Part shown: in pieces, positions 32,430-43,789 of the stretch | Layout: each line of letters begins with the position of its first letter | Position numbering within the stretch: position 1 is the stretch's first letter | Source: Ahaetulla prasina | Taxonomy: Eukaryota; Chordata; Lepidosauria; Squamata; Colubridae | Direction of reading: 5' to 3' | Assembly (NCBI RefSeq): GCF_028640845.1 | Contig: NC_080541.1 | Span: 35,803,935 to 35,867,934, forward strand | Length of the DNA: 64,000 nucleotides | Program-made: the position numbers and the translations under genes | The notes under the pieces: generated by a model | Databases searched by the model: none | Seen by the model: the letters and a program-made list of their open reading frames with translations, nothing else | What the model was told of the DNA's origin: nothing

Positions 32430-32935
32430 AGGAATAATTGGATATCCAATTTTCACTATTATTTAGCTATGATGACCTGAACAGGCTGGTATAATACAGA
32501 TATCTAATGAAGTCTTTTTCTTTCTTCTACTCTTTTGTTTGTGTTGTATACAATACTTTTGTTCTATAGTTATTTCAATTTTTAAAAAAAGAATAACTGA
32601 AACCATCACCTCTTGTCCCAGGTGATGCTTTTTTTAGCCAGTTCATTAATTGCATTTAAGTTTGCAGTAGAGAATATGATTGCATTCTTACATTATTAAG
32701 TGGATTATATAATAAAAATTGCCCTTCTACTTTTAAAAATATAACAAAATATTATGAAAGTTGCTGCTTCCTATACTACTTCTTCCTCTTATTCAGGCTC
32801 TTATTATTTTGCTTTATTTTCATCCTTTTGATTGTCAAAAACTGTGTGCTCTCTCTCTCTCTATCTCATTGGCATCTTAAAGCACATTCCATTGATTTGA
32901 GGCTGAAATTAGCATGTTTACATGGAGAGCAGTTT
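32430..32935. other. Intergenic, no gene recognised
   Basis: AT-rich sequence with a short (TC)n at 32850-32866; otherwise nothing. Confidence 0.5.
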
Positions 32936-32942
32936 ATATGTA

Positions 32943-33317
32943 CAGGTAGTCCTTGACTTACAACCACAATTGAGTCCAAAATTTCTGTTGGTAAATGAGT
33001 TAAGGGAGTTTTGCCCCCTTTTACGACCTTTCTTGCCACTGTTGTTAAGTGAATCGCTGCAGTCATTAAGTTAGTGACATGATTGTTAAGTGAATCTGGC
33101 TTCCCCATAGATTTTGCTTGTCAGAAGGTTGCAAAAGGTGGTCACATGACCCTGGGACATTGCAACTGTCATAAATATAAGTTAGTTGCCAAGTCTCTGA
33201 CTGTTGATCACATGACCACGAGATACTGCAATGGTCGTGTCAGAATCCCACTTTTTCCAGTGATGTTGTAACTTTGAGTGGTCACTAAATGAACTGTTGT
33301 AAGTTGAGGACAACCTG
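32943..33317 (+). mobile_element. TA-flanked MITE (Tigger-like)
   Basis: TA|CAGGTAGTCCTTGACTTACAACC at the left and GTAAGTTGAGGACAACCTG|TA at the right. This copy has well-preserved ends. The body matches the family. Confidence 0.9.
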
Positions 33318-33319
33318 TA

Positions 33320-34440
33320 CTTTGGAAGTAGCCAGCGATGCCTCTCCCAAACTCACCTTGCCAAATTACAATAGCAAAATCGCCATTTTTAGAAATATTA
33401 AAGTCTGCCTTTTTATTAGGTTGTTGAATAAGCATTGTCCTAAAATAGGTGCATTAAATCTTTAAGAAGTTTAATGCGTTTACTTTTTTCCTCCACATAG
33501 CATGGCCAAATTTAAAACAGATGTATAAAAACTTTTTATTAAAACTAAATGCTATTCTATTACAGGTAAAATGAAATGGTGTGTGTATTTATAGACAGCC
33601 CAGAAAAACTTTTGCAGAACTGCAGCTGGGCACTCTGCTTAGCCACTTGATGTCACTGTTGCGACAAGTTCTCTGATCTTCTAAAAATAAACAGGAGCAA
33701 ATTATCTCTCATTTATAAATGACACTTGTATTAATAAGAACTTGAATGAAACATTCTCAGTTAGTCTTATCTCTATTTGTAACCATTTTAAGAATAAATT
33801 GGTCCTGTTTAAAGCAATTCTCGTCCCATCTTGGCTTTTGAAAACGATTCAAGTGCTTGTGAAACCTAGCACTTCTTAGGTTCCATTTTATTAAATGTTT
33901 TGGAAATGCCAGATTTTGTTGGAAGAATGTTCATGAAGCTACTTGCCAGAAGTTTATTTTTTGGGTGCTGCAAAATCCTTGTATAGATCCAATTGAATAC
34001 CACTTCAGCTATGTGACATCAAGTCATTTTTTATTCCCAGCGACTACATAGATTGATGTGGTTTGACAGAATAGTCAGAATTCAATGATTAGAATTCACA
34101 TTTTCATAATAATTATATTCAAATGCCACTTTCTTAATAGTTCTACGGAGTTATTCAGGTTGCTCAAGCAATAAGGGAGGAGGAGATCAGCTCTACCTTC
34201 CCCTCCACTGACAAACATCTTACCCCAATATGCTTTGCAGTGCAGATCCTTCACCACTTTTGGAAAGTCCAGGTGCATTTAACATGTGAAAATATTCCCT
34301 GTTCAAAACTCTGTAGAAAAGTCTCCATTGCAAAGACTTACCTAAAGTTGTAGATGAGAACTGGGGGAAGGAGGGGGGAGGGGTAACTAAGTATTCATAT
34401 ATCTGTTTCTATCCATTACATCACTAATTTGAATGCCAGC
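33320..34440. other. Intergenic, no gene recognised
   Basis: Mostly AT-rich unique-looking sequence. GACATCAAGTCATTTTTTATTCCCAGCGACTACATAGAT (34017-34055) faintly resembles an RTE LINE 3' end in reverse. Confidence 0.4.
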
Positions 34441-34653
34441 ATTTGCTTATACCAGGGGTGACAAACTTGATTTCATTGAGGGCCGCATCATGATTGTGTT
34501 TGACCATGGAGGGCCAGGTCAGGTATGGTTGGGTGGGCGTGGCCAGCTTGACGTCACTTGTGTCGGGGACGCTTGTGGAGGCCCGAATGTTCTGCCAGCA
34601 AAAATGGGCTCCTGAGCTCTGTTTTTAGCTGCAATTTTATTTATTTATTTATT

Positions 34654-35600
34654 TAAGCTATCGAAGTGCTGTCCCGGTGCCTGGAGGCCGTACGGGTCTG
34701 GATGGGGAGAAATAGGCTCAAGCTCAATCCCTCCAAGACAGAGTGGCTGTGGATGCCGGCATCCCGATACAGTCAGCTAAATCCGCGGCTGACCATCGGT
34801 GGCGAGTCATTGGCCCCGATGGAAAGGGTCCGCAACTTAGGCGTCCTCCTGGATGAACGGCTGTCTCTAGAAGACCATTTGACGGCCGTCTCCAGGAGAG
34901 CGTTCTACCAGGTTCGCCTGGTACGCCAGTTGCGCCCCTTTCTGGACCGGGATGCCCTATGCACGGTCACTCACGCAGTCGTGACGTCTCGCCTGGATTA
35001 CTGCAATGCTCTCTACATGGGGCTCCCCTTGAAGGGCATCCGGAGGCTACAGTTAGTCAGAATGCGGCTGCGGGTGATAGATGGAGCCCTCGTGGCTCCC
35101 GTATAACACCATCCTGCGCAGGCTGCACTGGCTACCTGTGGCTTTCGGGTGCGCTTCAGGTTTGGTGACCACCTTTAAAGCGCTCCATGGCATTGGGCGG
35201 GCTACTTACGGGACCGCCTACTGCTACGAATATCTCTCACCGACCGTGCGCTCTCACAGAGGGTCTCCTCAGGGTGCTGTCGGCGCGGCAATGTCGTCTG
35301 GCGACACCCAGGAAGGGCCTTCTCTGTGGGGTGGAATGAACTACCCCGGACTTCGTCAGCTTTGGACCTCGGACCTTCCGCGAGCTTAAAAGCGTATTTA
35401 TTTAATTGTGCAGGGCTGAGCTAGATTTTAAATTATTGGTTTTAAATTGGGTTTTATTTGATATTTTAATTCTAAATTCTGGGCTTGTTAGAATCAGTTT
35501 TTAATTGTTTTATATTGTATTTATATGTCTTTTAAATGCCTGTACACCGCCCTGAGTCCTTCGGGAGATAGGGCGGTATATAAATTTGAATAAATAAATA
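34654..35600 (+). mobile_element. L2 LINE fragment (inner insertion)
   Basis: It starts abruptly with AAGCTATCGAAGTGCTGTCC, equal to position about 31440 of the long L2. It continues in frame for 146 codons ([23 protein letters not shown] and DERLSLEDHLTAVSRRAFYQV), then decays by frameshift and ends with GGGCGGTATATAAATTTG and (AATA)n. To its left is (TTTA)n at 34637-34653, which is the tail of the minus-strand L2 that continues at its right. It therefore inserted into that tail. Confidence 0.9.
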
Positions 35601-35605
35601 AAATA

Positions 35606-36062
35606 AATAAATTTATTTATTATTCACACTTTTATACCGCCCTATCTCCCTAGGGACTCAGGGCGGTTTACAGCCATATAAAAACATATATATATACAGA
35701 ATAAAACATTAATTTAAAAAACTTATTACATAGGCCGAATATTTAAAATAGAGATATAAACAATAAAACCCCATTTAAAACCAGATTTAAAATTTAAACA
35801 TTTAAAAATTTAAAAATTCTAGTCCAGTCCTGCGCAGATAAATAGATGTGTCTTAAGCTCGCGGCGGAAGGTTCGAAGGTCAGGAAGTTGGTGAAGTCCT
35901 GGGGGAAGCTCATTCCAGAGGGTGGGAGCCCCCACAGAAAAGGCCCTTCCCTTGGGTGTCGCCAGTCGGCACTGCCTGGCTGACGGCACCCTGAGGAGTC
36001 CCTCTCTGTGAGAGCGCACGGGTCGGTGAGAGGCATTCGGTGGCAGCAGACGGTCCCGTAAG
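35606..36062 (-). mobile_element. L2 LINE fragment (middle layer)
   Basis: On the minus strand it runs from the GLQEATYG / [14 protein letters not shown] region (frameshifted) to the 3' hairpin (ATACCGCCCTATCTCCC in plus) and the (TTTA)n tail. The tail is split by the plus-strand L2. The right junction, CCCGTAAG|TGGCCTCCTGC, returns to hAT sequence. Confidence 0.88.
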
Positions 36063-36495
36063 TGGCCTCCTGCAACCCTCTGCCAGCAAAAACAGAGCTA
36101 GGGAGGGACATATGCAGACCTCATGAGCTCCGCTTTCGCTGGCAGGCACTGCGGGTCAATCCTTCGCTGTTTCCAGGGCGACCCTGTGGGCCAGCTCTAG
36201 AAGCACCCTGCTGGCCGGATCCAGCCCCCAGGCCTTGAGTTTGACACCCCTGGCTTATACCAATTCAAGTTTCAGCTTAAAATAAAATTTTATCTCAAAA
36301 TGAATAATAGTATATCTAAATCAAGGATGATAAGTTCATAGTCTGTGATTCATATGTCTCCCCCACTGGACACCTCTAAGACTGAATCATTAATATTTGG
36401 CTGGGAATTATATCCTAATTACATTTGGAAGGAGAAAGCTACAAAAGGCCGCTTTGGACTACAATAGAAGGTTAGAAATAGTTGGAAATAGAATA

Positions 36496-36898
36496 CAGGT
36501 GACTTACAACAGTTCATTTAGTGACTGTTCAAAGTTACAACGAAACTGAAAAAAAAGTGAGTTATGATCATTTTTCACACTTATGACCTTTGTAGCAGCC
36601 CATGATCATGTGAACAAAATTCAGACACTTGGCAATTGGTTCAAATTTATGACTGTTCCTGTGTCCCAAGGTCACATGGTTACCTTTTGACAAGCAAAAT
36701 CAATGTGGAATTTTATTTCACAACTGTGATTTACGCAGATTTACTTAACAACTGTGTTACTAATTTATCAACTGCAGCGATTCACTTAACAACTGAAGCA
36801 AGAAAGGTTGTAAAATGGGGCAAAACTCACTGAACAAATGTCTCACATAACGACGTAAATTTTGGGCTCAATTGTGGTCGTAAGTCGAGGACTACCTA
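36496..36898 (-). mobile_element. TA-flanked MITE (Tigger-like), reversed
   Basis: It starts TA|CAGGTGACTTACAACAG and ends GTCGTAAGTCGAGGACTACCTA|TA. It is inverted relative to the other copies. The right terminal base is A where G is usual. Confidence 0.88.
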
Positions 36899-37185
36899 TA
36901 TTAGATACAGATATGTTATTTATGGCAAAGAGTCTTCCTTCACTGGAAAATTCTTGTGGTTTAATATTTTTTCCTAAATCCAGACCTGTCCTAATAGCAT
37001 GTATAATTTGTTATTTTTAACTGTATTTGTCCTTAGAGTAAAAAGAATTTAACAGTGATACTAATGATGAGACGCTGGACTTAGTGTTATTTTTAGAAAT
37101 TTCATTTTTTTAAAAAATAAATTCTTATCTGCCACCAATCAAATTCTTTTCTTCTTTGGTTACAATATAGCAATAACACTTAGAC

Positions 37186-37233
37186 CAAACTTGGCGACTT
37201 TAAGACTTGTGGACTTCAACTCCCAGAATTCTG
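37186..37233. mobile_element. Half of a foldback hAT MITE in a SINE tail
   Basis: The 48-bp piece CAAACTTGGCGACTTTAAGACTTG...CTCCCAGAATTCTG is one arm of the palindromic family at 20049. Perfect 8-bp duplication ACTTAGAC flanks it (37178-37185 and 37234-37241). ACTTAGACTTATATACC at the right is the natural reversed SINE tail, so the MITE inserted in the SINE. Confidence 0.8.
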
Positions 37234-37335
37234 ACTTAGACTTATATACCCTCCATAGTGTTTCACAGCACTCTCTGAGCTGTTTATAGTATCATCATAT
37301 TGCCCCCAACAATTTGGGTCCTCTTTACATGTACA
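37234..37335 (-). repeat. tRNA-SINE 3' half, reversed
   Basis: ACTTAGACTTATATACCCTCC...CTCTCTGAGCTGTTTATAG...ATTGCCCCCAACAATTTGGGTCCTC is the inverse of the SINE tail at 2716 and 18688. Confidence 0.75.
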
Positions 37336-37823
37336 ACCATAAAGTCTATTAATTAATCCTGCTCTTTCTATAATTGACATTTTCAGAAATGTTCAGAAAT
37401 GTTATCCATCTTGTTGTCCATAATAAGAAATTCATTCTGTAATGCAGTCTGAGATTGCAAAACGTTACTACATCGCCTTCTTTTGAGCCTCGCAGGGCTT
37501 GTTTTCCCCCACCCCAACATCTAAGTCTGTTTATTGCTCTTTGCCAGTCCGGCATATTTTTATCTGAAATTCAAAACTGATCTTAAGAAAAGCAGCCAAA
37601 GTCTTTGATTACATGAATCAATTGTCATATAGAGTGTTGTGGTTGTGACATTGTTAATACTACATCATAGTATTTCATCTTGTATTTCTCTCACTGACTT
37701 TTAATCCTGATTGTTCATGTATCTTTTTGAGTCTTGTTTGCTAGAATTCCATGGTAATCTTTGCTGTTTGCTGTTGACATATGCTTTCCATCCATTCGTC
37801 TCTAGGATTTATTTTGTCTAGAA

Positions 37824-38158
37824 CATGGTGTCAAAATCAGTGGTGGGTTTCTACCAGTTCACCCCAGTTCTGGTGAACTGGCAGTGGTGGCAACAGGAGG
37901 CTCTGCCAACTCGTCCGGACGTCACCACAGATGCTCTGCGCATGCGTAGAAGGTTCTGCGCATGCACAGAAGCGCCATGCGCAAGCTCATAGTTCTGAAC
38001 CGGTAGTGAAGGTAAGTGGAACCCACTACTGGTCAAACTGGTGGCCCATGGGCCGGATGCATCATGCGCAGGCCATGGCCACCCCAACTCTGGGAAGTGG
38101 GGAAACATTGTTAAAAGTCATGTGATGGCAACGTGACGCTGTGAGTTTGACACTCGTG
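37824..38158. mobile_element. hAT MITE, family B (outer)
   Basis: The ends CATGGTGTCAAAA and GAGTTTGACACTCGTG are flanked by perfect duplication GTCTAGAA (37816-37823 and 38159-38166). A second hAT is inserted within its left terminal repeat, 14 bp from the edge. Confidence 0.92.
37838..38031. mobile_element. hAT MITE, family A relative (inner)
   Basis: The ends CAGTGGTGGGTTTCTACCAG and GTGGAACCCACTACTG are inverted. Flanks are GTCAAAAT (37830-37837) and GTCAAACT (38032-38039), 7 of 8 matching, both taken from the outer element's terminal repeat. The interior has several GCGCATGCG-type motifs. Confidence 0.9.
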
Positions 38159-38999
38159 GTCTAGAACTTCCAATAGAAATATTCTTTCCAAGTTATCAAA
38201 GGCTTTTTTCACACCTAAAATATCACTTCCATTGTGTTCCAGAAGCCAAGAAAAAGGTGCAGAGTTCCTTTTAAGTAGTTTCCTAGTTTCTTCACCTATA
38301 GACAGAAATCTTGCCAAACTAAACCTACTATTTACATCATTCTGTGAAATTTTAGGGAGGAGCAAACTTGACCCTCTTTCTCCCAACCAAACTATCTGGA
38401 CTTTATTGTGTATTGGTCCTCTGAATTGCAGCCACTCTCTCTGGATCTCTAGACTACTTTCCACCACAGTTCTTTTCTTAAAGTTGATATTTGCAGTACG
38501 TTTTATGATAAACCCATTGTTCTCTATCACGCTCCTCTTTGGATTATCACCTTTTGGTGTAGTAGGTTCTAATTTGAAAATATTCTGTCTTGGACACTCA
38601 ACAGATTTAATAGTAAATAATTTATATAATCAGTGTTCAATAAATAAAATTGTCTCTATGACTGAGACTCCCTTTGTGCATTAAGGTTATATCTTCTGCC
38701 TCCCATACCTTTGTTACTGTTATTTGAATTTCATTCATTGTCTTCATTAGTATTTCCACCAGTCCTTCTTCTACCTTCTTGTAATATTGGGCCATTATCC
38801 TTAGTGGTTTGATGCCCAATTCTAATTTTCTTTTTTTTTCGTTTTGGTTCTTTAATTGTTATAGAATTAGTTTGTATTTATCTGTATTCTTCAGTGAATA
38901 CTTCATGTTCTGTATCTTAAATGCATGTTTTCTGATCTTTTTCTGCCAGCCTTATGCTTTTACAAAACTTCAAAGATTCAATCATACTAGATGAATTGG

Positions 39000-40040
39000 A
39001 AAACTAAAGGGAAAAAAAATCAATAAAATTTACTTCAAGTTATCATTTATTGTAAGGGCAAATTGCTGTTTTACAGATGCTATATAACTCTGTCAATGAT
39101 TGCCAAGATCGAAAAAGTATCTAACAGTATGGATGGATCTTTGTTGAAAATGTTGAAGAAACTTTCTACTATATGTCTGGTTATGTAGCAACCCCCCTCC
39201 CCCCAAATACTGGAAAGTAATACATCATAGTATTTTAAAAAATCCTAAAAATACAATTCAGATTGATAGCACAGATGCTTTTATTAACTATAATCCCTGA
39301 AAACAGAAATGAAAAAATATCACAATTTACTAAGATATATCTGAACACTTGCAAGAACAAACCTTGTTCAATACTGGAAAAAAGAAATCTTGCTAACAAC
39401 ATTAGAATAAAATATTTTCTGTAATGGCAGCCATATTCCAAAACAGAGCAGGCAGCAACAAATTAGCAGGCTTTTAGCAAGGAGTAAAAATAATTTTATG
39501 TCCATTATAGCCCAGGTTCATGCCTATGGATTTATTAATGAATAGTGGAGTGGATTGTACCATATCAGTTCTGCTACCATTAAATTTATCTGCTTCTGTA
39601 GCTTTTAATTGTATTGGCTGATGGGTTTTAAAGTAAATTTTAATTGAAAGTTTGTTACATTTTAGTTTCACTGTGTTATTCTTGCAAATTACCAAGGGAG
39701 TCAGCTGCTAAATATTAAAATAGAAATTGAAGGAAATCAGTAGAGATTTTAAAGATGCCGATTTTACTTATTTAAAATTTTTGTTTGCAAGATGACCCAG
39801 ATCTCAAAATATTTAGTTAAAAGATTCATGGTGGACCAGATAATTGTTGCATATTATTTCTAATGTTGTCTTTAGTAATAGTATTCACTGTTAATCACTG
39901 GAAAACAACTGTGATGGCATTGAGCTCATGTCTGCTTTATAATTTTTCCATGGGAATGTAGCTTAAGACAGGGAACATAATATTGATTTAGTTAGGCCTT
40001 TAATCCAATCCAAGAGATGGACCTTGTATTATTAGGAACA
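39000..40040. other. Intergenic, no gene recognised
   Basis: AT-rich, repeat-free by eye. The stretch 39470-39720 is unusually free of repeats and might be a conserved non-coding element, but nothing in a single sequence can show that. Confidence 0.4.
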
Positions 40041-40064
40041 ATAATCAAAAGACTGACAAAGGAT

Positions 40065-40294
40065 CATCATCTTTTAATGACCCCATAATCCCTTGTGGGA
40101 TAGAGTCTGGGCAACTGAATGGATCTGAGGGATTATTGGCTGGACGTCCTTCCTATCACCAATGTGGAGTTATATTCAGCAGATATATTCTCATTGTGCC
40201 CAGAGAGAGAAATATCTGCCTCTACCTAGGATAGAACTCACAGCCTCCAGATTGTGAGTGAGGCGAGAGCTCTACCTCAAGGCCACCACACCAC
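40065..40294 (-). repeat. tRNA-derived SINE with perfect 20-bp TSD
   Basis: On the minus strand it starts GTGGTGTGGTGGCCTTGAGGTAGAGCTC (A box) and has a B-box-like GTGAGTTCTATCC. The body ends CATTAAAAGATGATG. A perfect 20-bp duplication (40045-40064 and 40295-40314, starting TCAAAAGACTG) flanks it. It is a different SINE family from those at 2716 and 27477. Confidence 0.92.
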
Positions 40295-40314
40295 TCAAAA
40301 GACTGACAAAGGAT

Positions 40315-41510
40315 TATATGATAACATCTCTTAGTCTCCTTTTTGTTAATTGTGGTGATGCTTAGATGGCTGAATTTCTAAACCCTGACTATTTGAGACT
40401 AGGACTTCTTAAAATGTATTTATCCCTCTGGATTTGCTGATCAGTTCACACTTTCTTCATAAAGAAGAACAGTTTAGTGATGCCAAGATTTTTCACCTAT
40501 GAATCACACTAAGAGACACAAGTTATTTACGAGAGAGCCCATTGCTTATCATATATTGCAGGAGGATCTGACATTTTGATACCTGCATGTAAGCACTTCT
40601 TGACACTCATCTTAATATATGAAAGAACAAGGCAACATATTGCCTTGTGGCAGGGCAGAGACTTCTTAGGAGTCTAATGGGGAGGTTCTGGTAGAACAGC
40701 CATTGCTCCATTGCTCTGGAGGATCATTGCTCCCTTTGAGGTGGACAGCAAAGATGACTTAATTCAGAAAATATAATGACTGTTAATCATGTAAGGTTTT
40801 TTTTCCTTTTGTTTTGTTTTTTGGCTGTGGAGAAAATATAATTTTAAATTATTTGATAAAATCTGTCTATTTTGTGGCAAATTTGCCATTTGTTTCACTT
40901 GTCATCTTAGTTCTTGGGACGGTGCCAAAATGTGTGCTGATGTTTGACAACAGTGAAGAGGAGAGTCCACGGGTCACACAGAATCATTGTGGAGGATATG
41001 TCCTGGTCATTGTCCACCTTTTTCTGAGACCTCCTTAACACACTGCTTTTTGAGACTGTTGCTTTGGTCTTGTGACTGTTTTGCAGGCCTGGGCAAAGCG
41101 TCAATCAAGGCTTCAACAAAATACCTTTTGATTCGGTTCACTGATGCAGAGCAGCCTCCTGCTATTCAGCGCCACATTGGAGATTGTGCTCTGCACTGCA
41201 TCAGCTCTTCATTGACCTTCAAGATGCAAATATTTCCATGAAGTAAAAGAACCAGGAAGATGGCAACCTCAAAGGTGGGGATACAAAGTGTTAAAGTAGA
41301 AGGCCTTTCTTTGCTAGATGCTATCTTGAAGTAGATGCCTTCAGCAATTAAAATCAAGGGTGACTCCCAAAAAAAACTCTTTCTTCTCTTCCTCCTGTTG
41401 TAGTCATTCATTATTGGTTTATAGGGGTTAAAACAATGCTCAGAATTTAATTTTACTTTCTCTTCTATTCTTAACTGTTTACCCATTGAGGAAGCAAAAG
41501 AAATGTGATT
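40315..41510. other. Intergenic, no gene recognised
   Basis: No recognised repeat or exon. Frames of up to 106 codons have no domain or context. Confidence 0.45.
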
Positions 41511-41514
41511 CTAA

Positions 41515-41852
41515 TTTATTTATTTATTTATTTATTATTCACATTTTTATACCGCCCTTCTCCGAAGACTCAGGGCGGTGTACAGCAAATAAAACGACAA
41601 TAATACAAAAACCATTTAAAATACCATAACAAAATTAAAAATCTAATTAAACTGCTGTATACTTAAAACTATTAGATAAAAATACAAAGATAAAACCCCT
41701 GTTAAAAGCCCGCTAAAATCCCCAATTATTAAAATCAATCAATCAGGCCAGCCCCGCTTGGTGAAAAAAGAAAGTCTTGAGCTCGCGTTTAAAGGTCCAA
41801 AGATCAGGGAGAAGACGGAGTCCCACCGGCAGCTCGTTCCACACATGATGTT
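41515..41852 (-). mobile_element. L2-clade LINE 3' UTR, second subfamily
   Basis: (TTTA)n at 41517-41535 is followed by CATTTTTATACCGCCCTTCTCCGAAGACTCAGGGCGG and a 3' UTR. It ends near GAGCTCGCGTTTAAAGGTCC...GGCAGCTCGTTCCAC, the last codons of the ORF in reverse. The UTR differs from the copies at 5015 and 35606. Confidence 0.85.
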
Positions 41853-41904
41853 TTTCCTTAGTTATTTTGGATGATTATGCAACTGATTATGATTATGGCC
41901 CTCA

Positions 41905-42236
41905 ATGAAACTCTATTTCATTGAGGGCCACATCAGGGTTGTGTTTGACCTCAAGGAGATGGAAGTAAGTGTGGCTGGAATAGGTGTGGTCAGGATGGGC
42001 ATGGCCAGATTGATGTCACTTGTTGAGGCTCCATTTTCACTGGCAGAGGGCTGCAGGAGGCCATCGTGGCCAAAAACGGAGCGTGGGAGTGCTGCACGCA
42101 ACCCTTCCTATCTCCATTTCTGCTCGCAGAGGCACTGTGGGCCAATCCTTTGCTGTTACCACAGCAGCCCTGCAGGCCAGATCTAAGCACTTCACAGGCC
42201 GGATCTGGCCTCTAGGCCTTGGGTTTGACATCCCTG
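41905..42236. mobile_element. hAT MITE, family B, left end rearranged
   Basis: The right end GGGTTTGACATCCCTG and interior phrases (GGCAGAGGGCTGCAGGAGGCC, AGGCACTGTGGGCCAATCC) define it. Instead of the usual left terminus there is a 14-bp inverted repeat, GGCCCTCAATGAAA / TTTCATTGAGGGCC, at 41898-41930. Confidence 0.8.
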
Positions 42237-42244
42237 CTGTAATT

Positions 42245-43315
42245 CAAAGAACTGATTTTTTTTTGAAATCCACCAAATATGCATTGGTGTTTTTACCCAT
42301 CCACTGTGAATATGGGGTTATGAAAATGGGTGATACTTCGTAAAAATTTACTGTCCTTGGTCTGAACCAGTGGAACTTCTACTCTCTGCATCCAATCACA
42401 TATGCCCAAAGTTCTGTGTGGCAGAGGCAAAAGTTATTGACATAAGATTCATCTGAGCAACTTTGTGTAAGTCGTCTGTTTGATTTATTACAGCATTACA
42501 TTTTTGGTTATGAGGGAAAGAACAAGAGGGAGAGTATTTTTAGTTTAATTTATATAACAGATTCAGACTCTGAGACTCAAAAATATTACACATAAAAACG
42601 TATTTTAGTAAAGATTTTTTAGTTTTATTCTGTCTTCAATAAAGTAGGAAAAACAATATAATTATGTATTGGGAATTGCAGATTTATTTCTTTGTATGGC
42701 ATATATTATACTAGTTAGATATGCAGTGCATGAAAACAATATTAGTGCTGAACCTTTCACCATTTCTGAAATTACTATGTTGCCTGATTATATGACATGA
42801 AATCTTAGAACTTCAATCAAGTCATATCAGACTAATTATGTGGATACAGATTTTACAGGCTGGCAAACCTTAGTATATAAATCGCCTGACGAGTGAATTC
42901 TGTTCATACAACATAACAAGAAAGGAGGCAGGGAAGGTATTCTTTCTCCCTATTGTTTCTCCCTCAAAATCATTTTTTTTTTAATTCAATGAGTATTTTC
43001 ATTCAAATATTTAAAATCATCTCTTGCATTTCTAGAAGAGCCTACAAGGTTTGGTTAAGTGCCTTTCTCCATATTGGATTTGGGGCAAAATTTCTTCCTT
43101 TATATCTCTTCACTTCCCCAATGGGCTCAAAAAGAGAATTTCTTGGCAATTGATGACTATTTTCTTTATATTGCTACTGTGGATAGTATCCCAACCTGGT
43201 ATTCTCCAAAAGCCAACATGTCCTTGGAATATGAGTGTCCTTGGGGAAGGCTGTCTTAAAGTATTTAGGGAAGCTTTATTGTTGTATCTTACTTTGTTGA
43301 GTAGTACTTGCACTA
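42245..43315. other. Intergenic, no gene recognised
   Basis: AT-rich with nothing recognised. Three overlapping frames at 42953-43332 have no support. Confidence 0.45.
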
Positions 43316-43323
43316 CTTTGGAA

Positions 43324-43778
43324 CAGCAGTGAAATGTAAAATTTGATACTACCGGTTCTGTGGGCGTGGCTTGGGGGGTTAATGTGACTGGGTGGGTGTG
43401 GCCAACTTTTTTTTACTTTTAAAAGCATTTTTTGTTAAAAAATGCTTTTAAAAGGTTCTGATGATCCCAGCTGAGTTCCCTGATCATCAGAACCCTTTAA
43501 AAGCATTTTTACAGCCTCTTTGCCTGAAGAGTTAAAGGGTTCTGACAATCCGAGCTGAGCTGCGCAATCATCAGAGGCTTTTTTTTTACTTTTAAAAGCA
43601 TTTTTTCGGCTGAAGTAAAAATGCTTTTAAAAGGAAAAAAAAACACCTCTGATGATCGCACGGCTCAGCTGGGCATTGGGGTGGGGGCAGGGATTTTTGC
43701 TAACGGTTCTCCGAACCACCTGCTGCCATCAGTACTGGATCTGGTGATCCAGTCCGAACTGGGAGCATTTCACCCCTG
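43324..43778. mobile_element. hAT MITE made of internal hairpins
   Basis: The ends CAGCAGTGAAATG and CATTTCACCCCTG are flanked by a perfect duplication, CTTTGGAA (43316-43323 and 43779-43786). The interior holds large inverted repeats: CTTTTAAAAGCATTTTTT against AAAAAATGCTTTTAAAAG (43417-43455), GGTTCTGATGATC against GATCATCAGAACC (43455-43495), and further CTTTTAAAAGCATTTTT arms at 43588 and 43617. The terminal ACCGGTTCTGTGGGCGTGGC links it to family A. Confidence 0.92.
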
Positions 43779-43789
43779 CTTTGGAATCA

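Larger units (their letters stand above)
34453..36252. mobile_element. hAT MITE, family B, carrying two nested L2s
   Basis: The ends CAGGGGTGACAAACTTG and GCCTTGAGTTTGACACCCCTG belong to family B and are flanked by a perfect 8-bp duplication, GCTTATAC (34445-34452 and 36253-36260), 1.8 kb apart. Only the outer segments (34453-34635 and 36063-36252) are hAT; the family phrase GCTGCNANGGCCTCCTGCA is cut at the junction. The 1.4 kb between them is two L2 fragments in opposite orientation. Confidence 0.93.
37740..38990 (-). mobile_element. L1-like ORF2 remnant, split by hAT
   Basis: Minus-strand codons include MHKGSLSHRDN (compare L1 'IPK.G.....NYRPISLL'), SSLEIQREWLQFRGPIHNKV, and GVKKAFDNLERIFLLEVLDH just before the hAT, similar to the L1 reverse-transcriptase 'DAEKAFD' block. 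After the hAT it resumes with RDEWMESICQQQTAK. Frameshifts and stops are present. Family assignment is moderate. Confidence 0.5.
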
